Part shown: positions 63,924-64,000 of the stretch, piece by piece
Layout: every line of letters starts with the position of its first letter
How positions within the stretch are numbered: the stretch's first letter is position 1
From: Clostridia bacterium
Lineage (GTDB): Bacteria; Bacillota; Clostridia; Oscillospirales; CAG-272
Length of the DNA: 64,000 nucleotides
Direction: 5' to 3'
Assembly (NCBI GenBank): GCA_017399105.1
Contig: JAFQEJ010000057.1
Span: 124,001-188,000, forward strand
Translations under genes and position numbers: made by a program
The notes under the pieces: generated by a model
The model's input: only the letters and a program-made list of their open reading frames with translations
The model's database searches: none
Told to the model about the DNA's origin: nothing

Positions 63924-64000
63924 TTATTTCAATCGAATTCTGAGTGTTATTGTCTGGTTGGCATCGACATGGAGCTTTTTCGGATCGCATACTGAAAGCG
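63924..64000 (-). CDS. C-terminal end of an upstream gene, cut by the window edge
   Basis: On the minus strand a frame open to the window edge ends LHVDANQTITLRIRLK and stops with TAA at 63926-63924, 13 bases before the phosphotriesterase-like start. The short beta-strand-like tail cannot be assigned. The close spacing suggests it belongs to the same operon. Confidence 0.45.
   Translation of the reverse strand, partial: LSVCDPKKLHVDANQTITLRIRLK

Overview
The window looks like the chromosome of a low-to-mid GC member of the Clostridia (Bacillota), most likely an Oscillospirales-type gut anaerobe. Evidence is the very regular sigma-A promoters with 17-base spacers, strong AGGAGG ribosome sites, a CIRCE operator before groES, a PdaA-type spore-cortex deacetylase (suggesting a spore former or a relative), a pyrophosphate-type phosphofructokinase, a DUF6514-like small protein and the clostridial order plsX-rnc-radical SAM-smc-ftsY. 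I see no insertion sequence, prophage, integrase or CRISPR array. The species is not identified.

Layout. 1-4.5 kb: 3' end of an S1-repeat protein, an intracellular GH32 fructosidase and a 543-residue ECF-like sigma factor with a long C-terminal extension. 4.5-4.8 kb: a frameshifted DUF6514-like gene between two opposed terminators. 4.9-13.9 kb: a complete ornithine-to-arginine and acetylated-intermediate set on the minus strand (argG, argH, argC, an SDR dehydrogenase, argJ, argB, argD, argF) behind two promoters and ARG-box-like operators. 14.2-15.8 kb: two overlapping polysaccharide deacetylases. 15.8-21.7 kb: a five-gene redox operon (2-hydroxyacid dehydrogenase, Old Yellow Enzyme, SDR, FAD oxidoreductase, membrane protein). 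21.8-25.0 kb: transporter, small kinase, SIS isomerase and thiamine pyrophosphokinase. 25.2-29.0 kb: a transglutaminase-like protein lacking its cysteine, homoserine dehydrogenase and an AGCS symporter. 29.1-31.4 kb: groES-groEL with a 97-base tandem repeat in the spacer. 31.5-35.5 kb: a second long sigma factor of the same architecture, nitroreductase, a tiny membrane protein, PPi-phosphofructokinase and tRNA-Glu. 35.7-39.6 kb: cell-envelope genes and a sugar-phosphate isomerase-like gene. 39.8-61.1 kb: a plus-strand housekeeping block (infC-rpmI-rplT, SpoU methylase, dprA, topA, trmFO, plsX, rnc, radical SAM, smc, ftsY, rdgB, yhbY, nadD, yqeK, LCP, rsfS, leuS, rpsU), then tRNA-Val. 61.4-64 kb: a solute-binding lipoprotein, a phosphotriesterase-like hydrolase and the tail of one more gene.

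The most unusual content is the pair of paralogous sigma factors (2.8-4.4 kb and 31.5-33.1 kb). Each joins an ECF-like sigma core to about 370 residues containing a winged-helix-like segment, and each has an internal Shine-Dalgarno plus ATG exactly at the domain junction, so each gene may make both a sigma fusion and a free C-terminal protein. Other items worth attention are the redox operon of unknown substrate, the structured tandem repeat between groES and groEL, non-canonical start codons on infC (ATC) and probably on the AGCS symporter (CTG), a terminated short transcript upstream of rsfS-leuS, and the Arg/Gln/Pro-rich membrane protein coupled to a D,D-carboxypeptidase. All statements come from reading the sequence and recalling families; no database search was run.
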